A stretch of 7,225 nucleotides of DNA from Promethearchaeota archaeon (GCA_004524425.1 SDNN01000146.1:1-7225); one strand, 5' to 3'; numbered from the stretch's first letter, positions 1 to 6,084 are shown. The notes: generated from the sequence alone by a model not told the origin. Numbers and translations: made by a program.

Positions 1-348
1 AATAAGATCTATAACAATATGAATGGGAATGGTATGAGTTGAAATGGGAACATAATCGCAAATATTATCTCTTTCTAAAATAGCTACAGTTCCAGGAGAC
101 TCGTCTAATGTACAAGTATCAATAAGAATTAGATGAGAAGGGTTAAATTCAATGATCTCTTCGATCCTTGCCATTGGATCTATACCCGCATTAATGAATA
201 GAAATTTTTCATCAGAAGAATTCAATAACTCTGAGATAATATAAGGGCCCACCCCATCATCCGACATTTTTTCCTCGCCAATGCCCATGAATACAACTCT
301 ATTTGCTCCTTTTAAGAGTGTAAATAATTTATCAAGCATCTCTTTCAT
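1..348 (-). CDS. Hydrogenase maturation endopeptidase, HycI/HybD family (C-terminus cut by window edge)
   Basis: Reading from the ATG at 348 to the left edge gives 116 codons without a stop. The family trims the C-terminal tail of the [NiFe]-hydrogenase large subunit once nickel has been inserted; it acts in the cytoplasm. Visible signatures in order are FMGIGEE (20-26), SDDGVGP (29-35), the NAG turn (53-55), HLILIDT (72-78) and the STHTIPI block (103-109). By family knowledge the nickel-sensing ligands are an acid in the DDG motif (D30/D31), the Asp after LI (D77) and the His of STH (H105); all are present. Full-length members are about 150-165 residues, so roughly 40 C-terminal residues lie outside the window. 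A second in-frame ATG at 339 is an alternative start. No Shine-Dalgarno site is seen, so the message may be leaderless. The gene implies a [NiFe]-hydrogenase elsewhere in the genome, none being present here. Family call is confident; the exact subfamily (HycI, FrhD, HyaD) is not. Confidence 0.88.
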   Translation of the reverse strand, partial: MKEMLDKLFTLLKGANRVVFMGIGEEKMSDDGVGPYIISELLNSSDEKFLFINAGIDPMARIEEIIEFNPSHLILIDTCTLDESPGTVAILERDNICDYVPISTHTIPIHIVIDLI

Positions 349-445
349 GACTAAGTTAATATGGTATTGATACTAAATTAATTTTTCACTTGCGACAAAG
401 CCATGGTTAAATTCATTAATTAGGAATGATAATAATTTATTAAGA
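349..445. promoter_or_regulatory. Divergent promoter region between hydrogenase protease and endA
   Basis: These 97 bases separate two divergently transcribed genes. The A/T palindrome aaattaattt (375-384) lies about 27-36 bases ahead of the protease ATG on the minus strand. A second A/T box, cattaattag (414-423), lies about 23-32 bases ahead of the endA ATG on the plus strand. Both distances fit archaeal TATA boxes feeding leaderless or nearly leaderless transcripts. Neither start has a convincing Shine-Dalgarno site. In AT-rich DNA such boxes also arise by chance, so the exact elements are tentative. Confidence 0.35.
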
Positions 446-1063
446 ATGACAGAGAAAAACACTGAAAAGATACAATTTGAAGGTCTTTTAAAAGAGGATA
501 AAGTAATAATTGAGGAAATGGAAGGAATTGATGAATTCTATAATAATTCCTACATAGGAAGTTTGGTTAAGAACGAGAATGGTGAGGAAATTTTGATCTT
601 AGAACCAATAGAAGTATTACTTCTCTGCGAAAGACATAGGATATTATTATGGGAGGATAATGATAAGAATAAAAATCAATATGATTTTGAAGGATTATTA
701 ACTTATTTCATTAAATATGACGAACGCCTCTGGCAAAAATATATAATCTACATGGACCTTAGAAAAAGAGGATATATTGTTCGAACAGGTTATGGAGATG
801 GGATAGATTTTAGAGTTTATAAAAGAGGAGCAGATTTCGAAAAAGACGCAGCAAAATTCTTGATTTATCCCGTATTCGAAGGGTCACCTATCGAATTAAG
901 GGATTTAGATAAGATTTCTAGAGTGGCAATGGGTTCGAGAAAAGACTTGATAGTTGCAACAGTTGATAGATTGAGCAAACCTATATATTATAGTGTAAAA
1001 AAATTTGAGATTTTAAAAAATAGTGACATTTCAAAGGAAGAAATTGAAGAAAATGAAAGATAA
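446..1063 (+). CDS. endA: tRNA-intron endonuclease EndA-type subunit with the catalytic His replaced
   Basis: This is a 205-residue protein of the archaeal tRNA-splicing endonuclease family, which cuts bulge-helix-bulge motifs in precursor tRNAs. The N-terminal domain spans about 1-85, with the typical segment EPIEVLLLCERHRILLW (53-69). The catalytic domain spans about 90-190, with RKRGYIVRTGYGDGIDFRVY (106-125), AAKFLIYPV (135-143) and GSRKDLIVATVD (163-174). Against the Methanocaldococcus jannaschii triad recalled as Y115/H125/K156, the spacing matches Y125, A135 and K166 exactly, so Tyr and Lys are kept but His is Ala. The L10 loop (174-179, DRLSKP), usually acidic, is nearly neutral to basic. 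The length matches single-repeat subunits of homotetrameric or (alpha-beta)2 enzymes. Loss of one triad residue and of the acidic loop argues for a heteromeric partner encoded elsewhere, or for altered function. The ATG at 446 is the only ATG in this frame near the N-terminus. The last 11 bases overlap the next gene. Confidence 0.88.
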   Translation: MTEKNTEKIQFEGLLKEDKVIIEEMEGIDEFYNNSYIGSLVKNENGEEILILEPIEVLLLCERHRILLWEDNDKNKNQYDFEGLLTYFIKYDERLWQKYIIYMDLRKRGYIVRTGYGDGIDFRVYKRGADFEKDAAKFLIYPVFEGSPIELRDLDKISRVAMGSRKDLIVATVDRLSKPIYYSVKKFEILKNSDISKEEIEENER

Positions 1064-2714
1064 ATTTGTATGCGATACCTCAGTGATATTCAATGGAAAA
1101 ATTCTTGCCTTGATTGAGGATGGAGAATTAGGAGAGAATCCCATAATACTTATACCTAACATAGTCATAGCCGAAGTGGAATATAGAACGAATATTCAAA
1201 AAGAGATTGGTTTATTTGGACTTGAAGTCTTGAATTCGATCAGAAATCTAGCGAATGAAGGAAAGATAGGGCTTGAAATCATAGGAGAGCGTCCAAATAG
1301 GGAAGAAATCAAGTTAGCACCAGGTGGAGAATTAGATGCCCTTATTCGGGAAACTGCAAGCAGAAATGAAGCTGTGCTAATAACTGCTGACAGAATACAA
1401 GGAGAGATTGGCAAGTTTGAAGGATTGGAGGTCATCTTTGCTTATCAAAAAACAGAAAAGAGAGAGAGAGAAAATTTAAGATTAAAATTCTTGACCTTTT
1501 TTGATGATGATACCATGAGTATTCATCTTAAGCGGGGCCTACCACCTTATGCTAAAAAAGGAAAACCTGGAGAATGGTATCTTGAACAAGTTAATGAAAT
1601 TCCATTAGACCTGCGAACTATTGAAGATATTGCGATGGAAATAATTGAAAACGTACGAGAAGATGAACATTCTTTTATAGAGATAGAAAAATTAGGCGCT
1701 GTTGTAGCGCAATTACGTGAATATAGAATAGTTATCACTCGTCCACCCTTTTCCAATGATATAGAAATTACTGCCACTCGTCCGCTTGTTTCCTTAAGTT
1801 TATCTGATTACTCCATGGATAAACGATTGGAAGATAGATTACGTAAAAAAGCTGAAGGAATCTTAGTGTGCGGACCTCCTGGAGCAGGAAAATCCACCTT
1901 CTCAGCTGCATTAGCCAATGTCTACATGGAGCAAGATAAAATCGTTAAAACTTTAGAAAGCGTGAGAGATCTCCAAGTAAGACCTGAAATCACTCAATAT
2001 ACTAAATTAGAAGGAAGTTTAGAGAATTCTGCAGATGTATTATTGCTTGTTAGACCAGATTTCACCATTTTTGATGAAATTCGCGTGTTTGAAGACTTCA
2101 AGATTTTCTCAGATTTTCGATTATCTGGTGTTGGAATGATTGGAGTCGTGCATTCTTCATCCGCCATTGATGCCATCCAAAGGTTCATTGGTAGAATTGA
2201 ATTAGGCATTCTTCCATCCATAATAGACACCGTTATCTTCATTAAAAATGGAGATATTGCAACAGTTTTATCATTAAAAATGACGGTCAAAGTACCTCAC
2301 GGATTTCGCGATAAAGATTTAGCAAGACCCGTAATTGAGGTTAAGGATTACAGGACGGGACGATTAGCATATGAAATATATTCATTCGGTCAAGAAAACG
2401 TGGTTAATCCCGTTAATCCTCCCAGATCTGAAGAATATGGCCCCATGATGAGAGAAGACAGATCGAGATTAAATAAAAGATTTAAACAAGAAAAAATAGA
2501 TCTAGATTTCGAAGTAGGAAAACGAAAAATTACTTTAAAGGCAAATCCCAAATATGCAAGCCAAAATATTGAAATTTTTGTTGATAATGATTTAATTTTT
2601 ACTGGTTCTTTAAGTAGAAAGGGAGAGATGAATTTATCTTTATCAAATAAAGAAGGAAGAAGACTTCTTAAAGAGCTTGACCGAAATAAGGCAATTCATG
2701 GAAGAATAAAATAG
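1053..2714 (+). CDS. PIN-domain ATPase, archaeal PINA/COG1855 type
   Basis: This is a 553-residue protein from the ATG at 1053, preferred because PIN domains start with a few residues before the DTS motif (MKDKFVCDTS) and because aaaggaag lies upstream at 1033-1040. A GTG at 1023 would add 10 residues. The PIN nuclease domain spans about 1-135, with acidic residues D8, E41, D95 and D113 all present. A linker of about 140-250 leads to the VirB11/PilT-like ATPase at about 255-425, with Walker A GPPGAGKS (274-281), Walker B-like FTIFDE (337-342) and a sensor-like VVHSSS (366-371). The tail (about 490-550) is beta-rich and charged. By family knowledge the Sulfolobus homologue PINA is a hexameric ATPase that works with Hjc and Hjm on Holliday junctions. 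I see no GxxG loop of a KH domain. The 11-base overlap with endA suggests co-transcription and translational coupling. A role in RNA processing is possible from context but is inference. Confidence 0.88.
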   Translation: MKDKFVCDTSVIFNGKILALIEDGELGENPIILIPNIVIAEVEYRTNIQKEIGLFGLEVLNSIRNLANEGKIGLEIIGERPNREEIKLAPGGELDALIRETASRNEAVLITADRIQGEIGKFEGLEVIFAYQKTEKRERENLRLKFLTFFDDDTMSIHLKRGLPPYAKKGKPGEWYLEQVNEIPLDLRTIEDIAMEIIENVREDEHSFIEIEKLGAVVAQLREYRIVITRPPFSNDIEITATRPLVSLSLSDYSMDKRLEDRLRKKAEGILVCGPPGAGKSTFSAALANVYMEQDKIVKTLESVRDLQVRPEITQYTKLEGSLENSADVLLLVRPDFTIFDEIRVFEDFKIFSDFRLSGVGMIGVVHSSSAIDAIQRFIGRIELGILPSIIDTVIFIKNGDIATVLSLKMTVKVPHGFRDKDLARPVIEVKDYRTGRLAYEIYSFGQENVVNPVNPPRSEEYGPMMREDRSRLNKRFKQEKIDLDFEVGKRKITLKANPKYASQNIEIFVDNDLIFTGSLSRKGEMNLSLSNKEGRRLLKELDRNKAIHGRIK

Positions 2715-2755
2715 CCTTGAAACTTGTTCTAATATTTTTCAGCAATTGATAGCCT

Positions 2756-2820
2756 TATTTCTCATTTTTAGTATAATTGAAAAAAATAAAAAAAAGGATT
2801 GATTGATTTTTTATTATTTA
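2756..2820 (+). terminator. T-tracts ending the endA-ATPase transcript
   Basis: Downstream of the ATPase stop (2712-2714) the plus strand carries successive T-runs: catttttag around 2763-2771, and gattttttattattta at 2805-2820, which runs into the 3' end of the convergent transporter gene. Archaeal RNA polymerase stops at such U-tracts without needing a hairpin, and I see no strong hairpin here. Assignment rests on composition and convergent layout only. Confidence 0.4.
2780..2796 (-). terminator. T-tract ending the transporter transcript
   Basis: The plus-strand run aaaaaaataaaaaaaa (2780-2795) reads as nearly continuous T on the minus strand, starting about 18 bases after the transporter stop codon (2814-2816). 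It fits an archaeal U-tract terminator and, with the opposing T-runs beside it, makes a compact two-way terminator between convergent genes. Confidence 0.5.
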
Positions 2821-4106
2821 TCAAATTTTATAGCTGATAAATCGACGCCTTTGGTTTCACGAATGTATTTTTTCGCCAAGGGGATGTTTATTAGAAGCGG
2901 TAATGTAAAGACTATGAATGCTATTCCCAGACCGAAAAATAAGATTACAATGCTGCTTAAAAGCAATCCTGCTGTTGTACCCGTCGCTGTAAGTATGGAT
3001 CTAAGTCCTGCAGCGGTGCCTCTTTTTTCCGTGGGCACGATCTCAACTGAAATAATTCTTACAGCACCTAATGACCCCCATATAGCCGAAACACCCAGAC
3101 CAACAAATATCCAAGTAATCATGCTAGTTCCTAACCCAATTTCGACCAATATTACGGTAATTATAACGAATATTGGCATTGCTGCTGACCAGAAATACAA
3201 TAAAAATTTTCGACCGATTTTATCTCCGGTTATTCCTGAAAAGGCATAACCTGCTAAAATCATCAAGAAAACGAAAATCAACACGGTATTTAACTGGGGT
3301 TCTGATAAACCACCTTTATCAGCCATGTATTCCAAAGCCATTGTCTGGAACAGATAGCTCAGCCCACCTATGAAGGTAATAAGTAAAAGAATGGACATTT
3401 CCTTACGAACTTCGGACTTGAATATGCCATTGACATTTTCTACAAAACCTGGTTTTTGTGCAAGTGCCCCAGTTTCTTTGGATTCAGTGTAAACTGAAGT
3501 CTCTTTTACCGCAAAAATACAAATTAGGCCTAACACAATCCCCAATATAGCGGAAAACCAAGCAAGTCCTCTCCATCCAATTTCACCTGGCCGTCCTGTT
3601 ATGAAAATTCCCCGAAGAATGGTGGCAAGTAATAATCCAAAAATACCACCAGCTACGATGACATTAGCCCAGACTACTCTTTTCTCAGAAGGACATTCTT
3701 CATTGATATATATCATCCAAATATCTGAACTGAAGAACATGTAAAGTAAGAATAAGGATATCACGTACATTATGAAACTGGTAGATAAGGCTATCATCAA
3801 TGATGCGAATCCCATACCCAAGCATGTAAAAATCAACATGATCTTTCTACCAAATCTATCTGCGAAATATTGACTTACCACGACGAAGTACATGCCGATC
3901 ATTGCAATACCTGAACCTAATGCAAAGACTGCTTGAGCTGTATTCCTGTTATAATCACTTAAAAATTCATCGATGATGTTTGAAGGTATTACCCCTGGTA
4001 ATCCGGTAGTATATGCATCTAAGATTTCGATCGCTATGAGTATAACGACTAAAAGGCGAAAATAACCCTTGCTAACTCTAATAGAGCTTTTATTAGTTTC
4101 GCTCAT
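2814..4106 (-). CDS. Major facilitator superfamily transporter, sugar/metabolite porter type
   Basis: This is a 430-residue integral membrane protein with about twelve hydrophobic helices (roughly 15-37, 58-80, 88-107, 109-133, 145-168, 180-200, 238-258, 272-292, 300-322, 327-350, 368-388, 390-410), split by a hydrophilic central loop at about 201-237. The MFS loop-2/3 signature appears as ADRFGRK (82-88) and its second-half copy as GDKIGRK (294-300). Between helices 4-5 and 10-11 are EECPSEKR (136-143) and EIVPTEKRGTAAG (355-367). The end has RETKGVDLSAI (416-426), which recalls the PETKG motif after helix 12 of sugar porters. D30 in helix 1 could serve proton coupling. Length and topology are complete. 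The substrate cannot be read from the sequence: sugars, organic acids or aromatic acids are all possible. It has its own TATA-like box and a 122-base gap to the sirtuin, so is probably a single-gene unit. Confidence 0.9.
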   Translation of the reverse strand: MSETNKSSIRVSKGYFRLLVVILIAIEILDAYTTGLPGVIPSNIIDEFLSDYNRNTAQAVFALGSGIAMIGMYFVVVSQYFADRFGRKIMLIFTCLGMGFASLMIALSTSFIMYVISLFLLYMFFSSDIWMIYINEECPSEKRVVWANVIVAGGIFGLLLATILRGIFITGRPGEIGWRGLAWFSAILGIVLGLICIFAVKETSVYTESKETGALAQKPGFVENVNGIFKSEVRKEMSILLLITFIGGLSYLFQTMALEYMADKGGLSEPQLNTVLIFVFLMILAGYAFSGITGDKIGRKFLLYFWSAAMPIFVIITVILVEIGLGTSMITWIFVGLGVSAIWGSLGAVRIISVEIVPTEKRGTAAGLRSILTATGTTAGLLLSSIVILFFGLGIAFIVFTLPLLINIPLAKKYIRETKGVDLSAIKFDK

Positions 4107-4128
4107 AAATATGATTTAGACGTATTAA

Positions 4129-4136
4129 TATTTAAA
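4129..4136 (-). promoter_or_regulatory. TATA box-like element for the transporter
   Basis: On the minus strand this reads TTTAAATA, 23-30 bases ahead of the transporter ATG (4106). The sequence and distance fit an archaeal TATA box with a leaderless start. The flank on the upstream side (ttcatc) is not a good BRE match. No ribosome binding site precedes the ATG, in line with leaderless translation. Confidence 0.45.
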
Positions 4137-4228
4137 GATGAATTTTTTCACAAAATAAAAAGCACGTATATATCAAAAATAAGAGGAGATTTTTACAAAA
4201 GAGTTGTTTTGGAGATGACAGGCAAGTT

Positions 4229-4987
4229 TTAATTTTCCATCTTTCTTTTCACACCATTAACTATTTCGGGAAGGACGTCTGCTATAGACTCAAAAAACCT
4301 AAGATCAGCCACATGATCATATGGTGTTTCACCCCTATTCAAAATGATCAGTTTTGCTCCAGATTGTTTAGCTATTCCGGGCATGTTAGCTGCCGGTGAG
4401 ACAACTAGGGAGGAACCAATCACAAAAAACACATCACAATTAGCTGATCGTTTAATAGATTCTTCGAGATCTTCCTCTGGTAAAGGATCACCAAAATTTA
4501 CTATGCTCGAAATGATTCTACCTCCACATTTCGGGCATACAGGTTGGTCTTCCCTGACTCTGTCTGTTCTATATCCTGACCCCCATTTATGTTTATCCCA
4601 TCCGGCTTCTTTAAATGTCATTTTGTGATTACATTCAAGACATTTCATGAAATACTGATTTCCATGGAGTTCTGCAATCTTCTCGAAGGGAATTCCTGAC
4701 TTCACGTGAAGTCCATCCACGTTCTGGGAGATCAAGTAATCAAGTTTTCCTAATTCTAATAATTCAACAATTGCATGGTGACCCACATTTGGTTTTACCT
4801 CCTCCCAAGGTATTGATTTTGGGGGAGGTAATCCTTTATCCCTTCTTGTCCAAAGACCATCTGGACCACGAAAGTCGGGTAATCCACTGTCCGTAGAAAT
4901 ACCTGCTCCAGTGAATACCACTAATTTTTCGCTTTCAACAATCCACTGGGTTGCTAAGTCGATTTTATCTTCCAATTCTTTATCCAT
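4229..4987 (-). CDS. Sir2-family NAD-dependent protein deacylase (sirtuin), SIRT6/7-like class
   Basis: This is a 252-residue single-domain sirtuin, which removes acyl groups from protein lysines using NAD+ in the cytoplasm or on chromatin proteins. The Rossmann-fold NAD site is seen as VVFTGAGISTDSGLPDFRGP (23-42). The catalytic core is SQNVDGLH (87-94) and ELHGN (106-110), with H108 as the general base. The zinc ribbon has C116/C119 and C151/C154. Further motifs are NFGDPLP (164-170), GSSLVVSPAA (191-200) and LNRG (216-219). Only 24 residues separate W46 of GLWT from H70 of the PxxxH motif, far shorter than in SIRT1-5 classes and equal to my recollection of human SIRT6. It lacks the Tyr/Arg pair of class III desuccinylases. 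In archaea, sirtuins are known to act on the chromatin protein Alba among others; no substrate is encoded here. The ATG is placed by the normal N-terminal lead of about 25 residues before the GAG motif. Confidence 0.94.
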   Translation of the reverse strand: MDKELEDKIDLATQWIVESEKLVVFTGAGISTDSGLPDFRGPDGLWTRRDKGLPPPKSIPWEEVKPNVGHHAIVELLELGKLDYLISQNVDGLHVKSGIPFEKIAELHGNQYFMKCLECNHKMTFKEAGWDKHKWGSGYRTDRVREDQPVCPKCGGRIISSIVNFGDPLPEEDLEESIKRSANCDVFFVIGSSLVVSPAANMPGIAKQSGAKLIILNRGETPYDHVADLRFFESIADVLPEIVNGVKRKMEN

Positions 4988-5000
4988 ATTAAAGAAATAA

Positions 5001-5022
5001 CCCTCCCATTAATAAAAATATA
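5001..5022 (-). promoter_or_regulatory. Sirtuin upstream region: TATA-like box and GGGAGGG
   Basis: On the minus strand a T/A box (taTATTTTTATT, about 5011-5022) sits about 25-35 bases ahead of the sirtuin ATG at 4987, a normal archaeal promoter distance. Between them is GGGAGGG (5001-5007), 13 bases before the ATG. It matches the anti-Shine-Dalgarno well but is further from the start than usual. If the box is the real promoter, transcription would begin at about 4990 and this site would be outside the message, so the two signals compete. Confidence 0.3.
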
Positions 5023-5076
5023 ATGTTAAATTATTAAAAATTAAAATTTCCTAACCAATTAAGCTAATGGTCGATG

Positions 5077-5184
5077 TCAGTTTGAAATAATCTTTATTTT
5101 TTCAAAAATTTCTGATAATATTCCTTCGATCTTTCCAAATATTCTCAAATCGGACACTTTATTATGAATAGTTTTTTCCGTCAT
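5077..5184 (-). CDS. Doubtful 35-residue ORF in the 287-base spacer
   Basis: The minus strand has an ATG at 5184 followed by 35 codons and a TGA, with an in-frame stop directly before the ATG. The predicted peptide begins MTEKTIHNKVSDLR. Its second half has Ile/Leu/Phe spaced every three to four residues among Glu and Lys, as in an amphipathic helix. There is no recognised family, no good ribosome site and no clear promoter. It lies between the PHP gene's stop and the sirtuin's promoter. Apart from this, the spacer 4988-5274 shows only A/T-rich DNA. Chance is the more likely explanation. Confidence 0.15.
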   Translation of the reverse strand: MTEKTIHNKVSDLRIFGKIEGILSEIFEKIKIISN

Positions 5185-5274
5185 TTAGGATGTTCCATTT
5201 TGCTGGTAAACCTATCTTTTATTTTAACTCCATCGTGACTTTAGTATTTTTCATGAGAAATGTGTAATGGTTCA

Positions 5275-6003
5275 TTATTCTTTTTCGTGTAATTTTTCAA
5301 TGAAAATTCGAAAGTTCTTTTCAAGTTCATATTCATGAAGTATGTCATAGAGTTCATCGATAAAACCTAAACGCCTTGAAAAATGAGCATCTGTTCCAAT
5401 AGCTACCGGAATATTGAACTTTCTCAATCTCTCAAAAAATGGTTCATTTTTACGGTTATAATAATGAGAATATCTCGCATTTATTTCTATATATATATCG
5501 TATTTCTTAATCACTTGAATCAATCGATCAAGACCATGATAAATGAAGAATGAAGGATCCAAATGGGCTAATCCCAATAATGGAAAATTAGAACGAGCTA
5601 AATTATTTTCCCAATAAATTATTAAATTTTTTAAAAAAGCTAAGCCCTCTAACGTTTCCAGGTACTCAAATAGTATAATTTCAAATTTTTCTGGTTGGAT
5701 GAGCCTTCTAATATAATTATCATTGCTTCCTAAATCGATTTCAATTCCCTTTAAAACCTGTAGATTTTTATTATTTTCTTTTAGAAATTTTTGACATGCT
5801 TCTATTTCATTCAAGTAATCCTCAATCTTATCCGGCGTGTCGAGTGTAGATATTATATCTGATTTCCATGAGTTAGTAAAATGATCCGTGATCGCAAGAT
5901 AGTCCAAGCCAACTTTTAAAGCCTTGTTCACCATTTTTTTTATTGAATCTTTACCATCGGTAAAATCTGAGTGGCTATGAAGATTCATTTTCGGAAAATC
6001 CAT
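5275..6003 (-). CDS. PHP-domain metal-dependent phosphoesterase
   Basis: This is a 242-residue protein filling one PHP (polymerase and histidinol phosphatase) TIM-barrel. The metal-binding motifs in order are HSHSDFTDG (9-17; H9, H11, D16), AITDH (37-41; D40, H41), GIEID (86-90; E88), LAHLD (145-149; H147), and GTDAH (203-207; D205, H207). The family uses two or three metals to cleave phosphomonoesters or phosphodiesters; members include HisK-type histidinol phosphatase, YcdX-like proteins and the PHP domain of DNA polymerase X. The SxH motif expected near 108-118 (FEIILFEYLE) has no His, so one metal ligand is missing. The length matches stand-alone PHP proteins. No his genes lie nearby, so histidinol phosphatase is not supported. 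Alternative start: the ATG at codon 6. The gene has a 102-base upstream spacer holding an inverted repeat and a TATA-like box, and looks transcribed on its own. Substrate unknown. Confidence 0.87.
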   Translation of the reverse strand: MDFPKMNLHSHSDFTDGKDSIKKMVNKALKVGLDYLAITDHFTNSWKSDIISTLDTPDKIEDYLNEIEACQKFLKENNKNLQVLKGIEIDLGSNDNYIRRLIQPEKFEIILFEYLETLEGLAFLKNLIIYWENNLARSNFPLLGLAHLDPSFFIYHGLDRLIQVIKKYDIYIEINARYSHYYNRKNEPFFERLRKFNIPVAIGTDAHFSRRLGFIDELYDILHEYELEKNFRIFIEKLHEKE

Positions 6004-6035
6004 ACTAAGAAGGAAAATTAATCATAGTTATTAAA

Positions 6036-6042
6036 CTTTAAA
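6036..6042 (-). promoter_or_regulatory. TATA-like box ahead of the PHP gene
   Basis: On the minus strand the stretch atattttaaagttta (about 6032-6046) contains TTTTAAA at 6036-6042, some 33-39 bases ahead of the PHP start. That would leave a short leader of about ten bases. It directly follows the 8-base inverted repeat at 6047-6084, which is where an archaeal activator or repressor site could sit. Low certainty, given the base composition. Confidence 0.3.
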
Positions 6043-6046
6043 ATAT

Positions 6047-6084
6047 CAATGATGTTATTCAAATTTGGATGACGTGCATCATTG
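6047..6084. repeat. Inverted repeat, 8-base arms, upstream of the PHP gene
   Basis: CAATGATG at 6047-6054 is perfectly complementary to CATCATTG at 6077-6084, with 22 bases between. The spacer itself has the palindrome CAAATTTG at about 6060-6067 and a gatg/catc pair. The element lies between the methyltransferase stop (6106) and the TATA-like box of the PHP gene. It has no T-tract directly after it, so it looks more like a protein-binding site than a terminator. It may be chance. Confidence 0.35.

Noticed and set aside
1023..1052. GTG at 1023 as the start of the PIN-ATPase
   Set aside because: The extra ten residues (basic, no motif) precede the normal PIN start, and the ATG at 1053 has a better upstream purine run. 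It stays an alternative.
1196..2290. Three minus-strand open frames inside the PIN-ATPase gene (1196-1435, 1547-1777, 1994-2290)
   Set aside because: They are Ser/Ile-rich shadows of the coding strand, which has all PIN and Walker motifs in frame.
2803..3249. Plus-strand 148-codon open frame over the transporter
   Set aside because: It is antisense to the transporter gene, whose MFS motifs and helices are clear. The plus-strand reading has no family motif and arises as a shadow.
4107..4228. Possible small gene or RNA in the transporter-sirtuin gap
   Set aside because: I see no ORF of note, no tRNA-like cloverleaf and no stable hairpin; T-rich stretches and a TATA-like box account for it.
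4344..4628. Plus-strand open frame inside the sirtuin gene
   Set aside because: The opposite strand codes for the complete sirtuin core, including the zinc Cys pairs; the plus-strand frame has no support.
5275..6003. Histidinol phosphatase (hisK/hisJ) assignment for the PHP protein
   Set aside because: No histidine biosynthesis genes are nearby and one family metal ligand is missing, so only the PHP-family call is kept.
6070..6082. gatgacgtgcatc as a separate palindromic operator
   Set aside because: Only four bases pair in each arm, and the site falls within the better 8-base inverted repeat, so it is not counted separately.
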